From Actinomycetota bacterium (GTDB taxonomy: Bacteria > Actinomycetota > Thermoleophilia > Solirubrobacterales > Solirubrobacteraceae): 23,047 nt of DNA. The stretch is from NCBI GenBank assembly GCA_005883255.1, contig VAXS01000122.1, forward strand, positions 1-23,047, read 5' to 3'. Each line of letters opens with the position of its first letter. Positions within the stretch are counted from its first letter, which is position 1. Below the pieces are notes generated by a model. It worked only from the letters and a program-made list of their open reading frames with translations. It had not been told where the DNA came from and made no database searches. Below are positions 22,648 through 23,047 of this stretch, piece by piece. Both the position numbers and the translations under genes were made by a program.

Positions 22648-23047
22648 ATGGTGCGCGAGATCGTTCCCCCGGACACGGGCCTGGCGTTTGCGGCGATGCG
22701 GGCCCTGCGGACGGACCTTGCGGACGAGGCGGCGTTCGTGCGGCACGTGGACGAGGTGCAGCGTCCCGAGGGCTACCGGCTGGTGGGCGCGTTCGCGGAG
22801 GGGACGCCGCGCGCCGTCGCGGTGGCGGGCTTCCGCGTGGCCCACAGCCTCAGCTGGGGTCGCTTCCTCTACGTGGACGACCTCTCCACCCTGCCCGAGG
22901 CGCGACGCCTGGGCTACGGGCGCGCGCTGCTGGATTGGCTGTCCACCGAGGGCCGACGCCTGGGCTGCGGTCAGCTCCACCTGGACTCCGGCGTGGGCCC
23001 CGAGCGCGGCGACGCTCACCGGCTGTACCTCAACGCCGGCCTGGTGA
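22648..23047 (+). CDS. GNAT-family N-acetyltransferase, partial: 3' end beyond window
   Basis: The 133 complete codons before the right edge show a GCN5-related acetyltransferase: the strand FLYVDDLSTLPEARRLGYGRALLDWL holds the acetyl-CoA pyrophosphate-binding motif (RRLGYGRA). LHLDSGVGPERGDAHRLYLNAGL is the typical C-terminal part, so only a few residues are probably missing. It begins ATG 22648, 10 nt after the aminotransferase gene, without a ribosome-binding site but 7 nt from TAGCGT. The acceptor substrate is unknown. It may act with the aminotransferase on an amino sugar, but this subgroup also acts on many small amines. Confidence 0.85.
   Translation, partial: MVREIVPPDTGLAFAAMRALRTDLADEAAFVRHVDEVQRPEGYRLVGAFAEGTPRAVAVAGFRVAHSLSWGRFLYVDDLSTLPEARRLGYGRALLDWLSTEGRRLGCGQLHLDSGVGPERGDAHRLYLNAGLV

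Overview
The window is chromosomal DNA of a very GC-rich bacterium with GTG and TTG starts, tightly packed operons and mostly housekeeping genes. The gene set (recA-recX, rny, miaB, miaA, dapF, hflX and dut in loose order, an Rv2578c-type radical SAM protein, a RecA intein of the Mycobacterium leprae type, and a sigma factor of a kind I associate with Solirubrobacterales) suggests a deep actinobacterium, most likely class Thermoleophilia. The taxonomic call is inference. No rRNA, tRNA, CRISPR array, insertion sequence or prophage was recognised. The only mobile elements seen are two inteins with LAGLIDADG-type endonuclease motifs.

Layout, left to right. (1) 1-1577, minus: hflX then dut, joined by an ATGA overlap; dut runs off the left edge. 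(2) 1602-2423, plus: a haloalkane-dehalogenase-like hydrolase. (3) 2420-5164, minus: miaA, dapF and an LL-DAP-aminotransferase-like gene, all overlapping. The MiaA has lost its P-loop region, and the DapF has serine at both catalytic cysteine positions. (4) 5186-7162, plus: a FIST sensor-domain protein and a short-chain dehydrogenase with a one-base frameshift near its end. (5) 7163-10344, minus: an intein-containing radical SAM gene, then an MscS-type channel. (6) 10551-13375, minus: rny then miaB, ending in a strong hairpin terminator. (7) 13766-14077, plus: a small dimeric-barrel-like protein. (8) 14074-16753, minus: intein-containing recA, then recX. (9) 17008-17598, plus: an ECF-like sigma factor behind a 12-codon leader ORF. 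(10) 17595-20164, minus: a RodZ-like protein, a broken cinA and thpR. (11) 20215 to the right edge, plus: murJ with an internal deletion, a DegT-like aminotransferase and a partial GNAT acetyltransferase.

Functionally the window covers GTPase and ribosome care (hflX), nucleotide sanitation (dut), diaminopimelate synthesis for peptidoglycan (dapL-like, dapF), tRNA A37 modification (miaA, miaB), RNA turnover (rny, thpR), recombination and SOS (recA, recX) and envelope assembly (rodZ-like, murJ). The genes are mostly unrelated neighbours rather than one new pathway.

The most notable features are: the DapF with both catalytic cysteines changed to serine; an intein whose first cysteine occupies an iron-sulfur ligand position of its host; three genes (miaA, cinA, murJ) that each lack about 45-60 internal residues, plus one frameshift, which is either real decay or an assembly problem; all four convergent gene pairs ending on shared or abutting TAG stops, three of them on one CTAG; and divergent start regions of about 20 bp with overlapping -10 boxes suited to leaderless transcripts.
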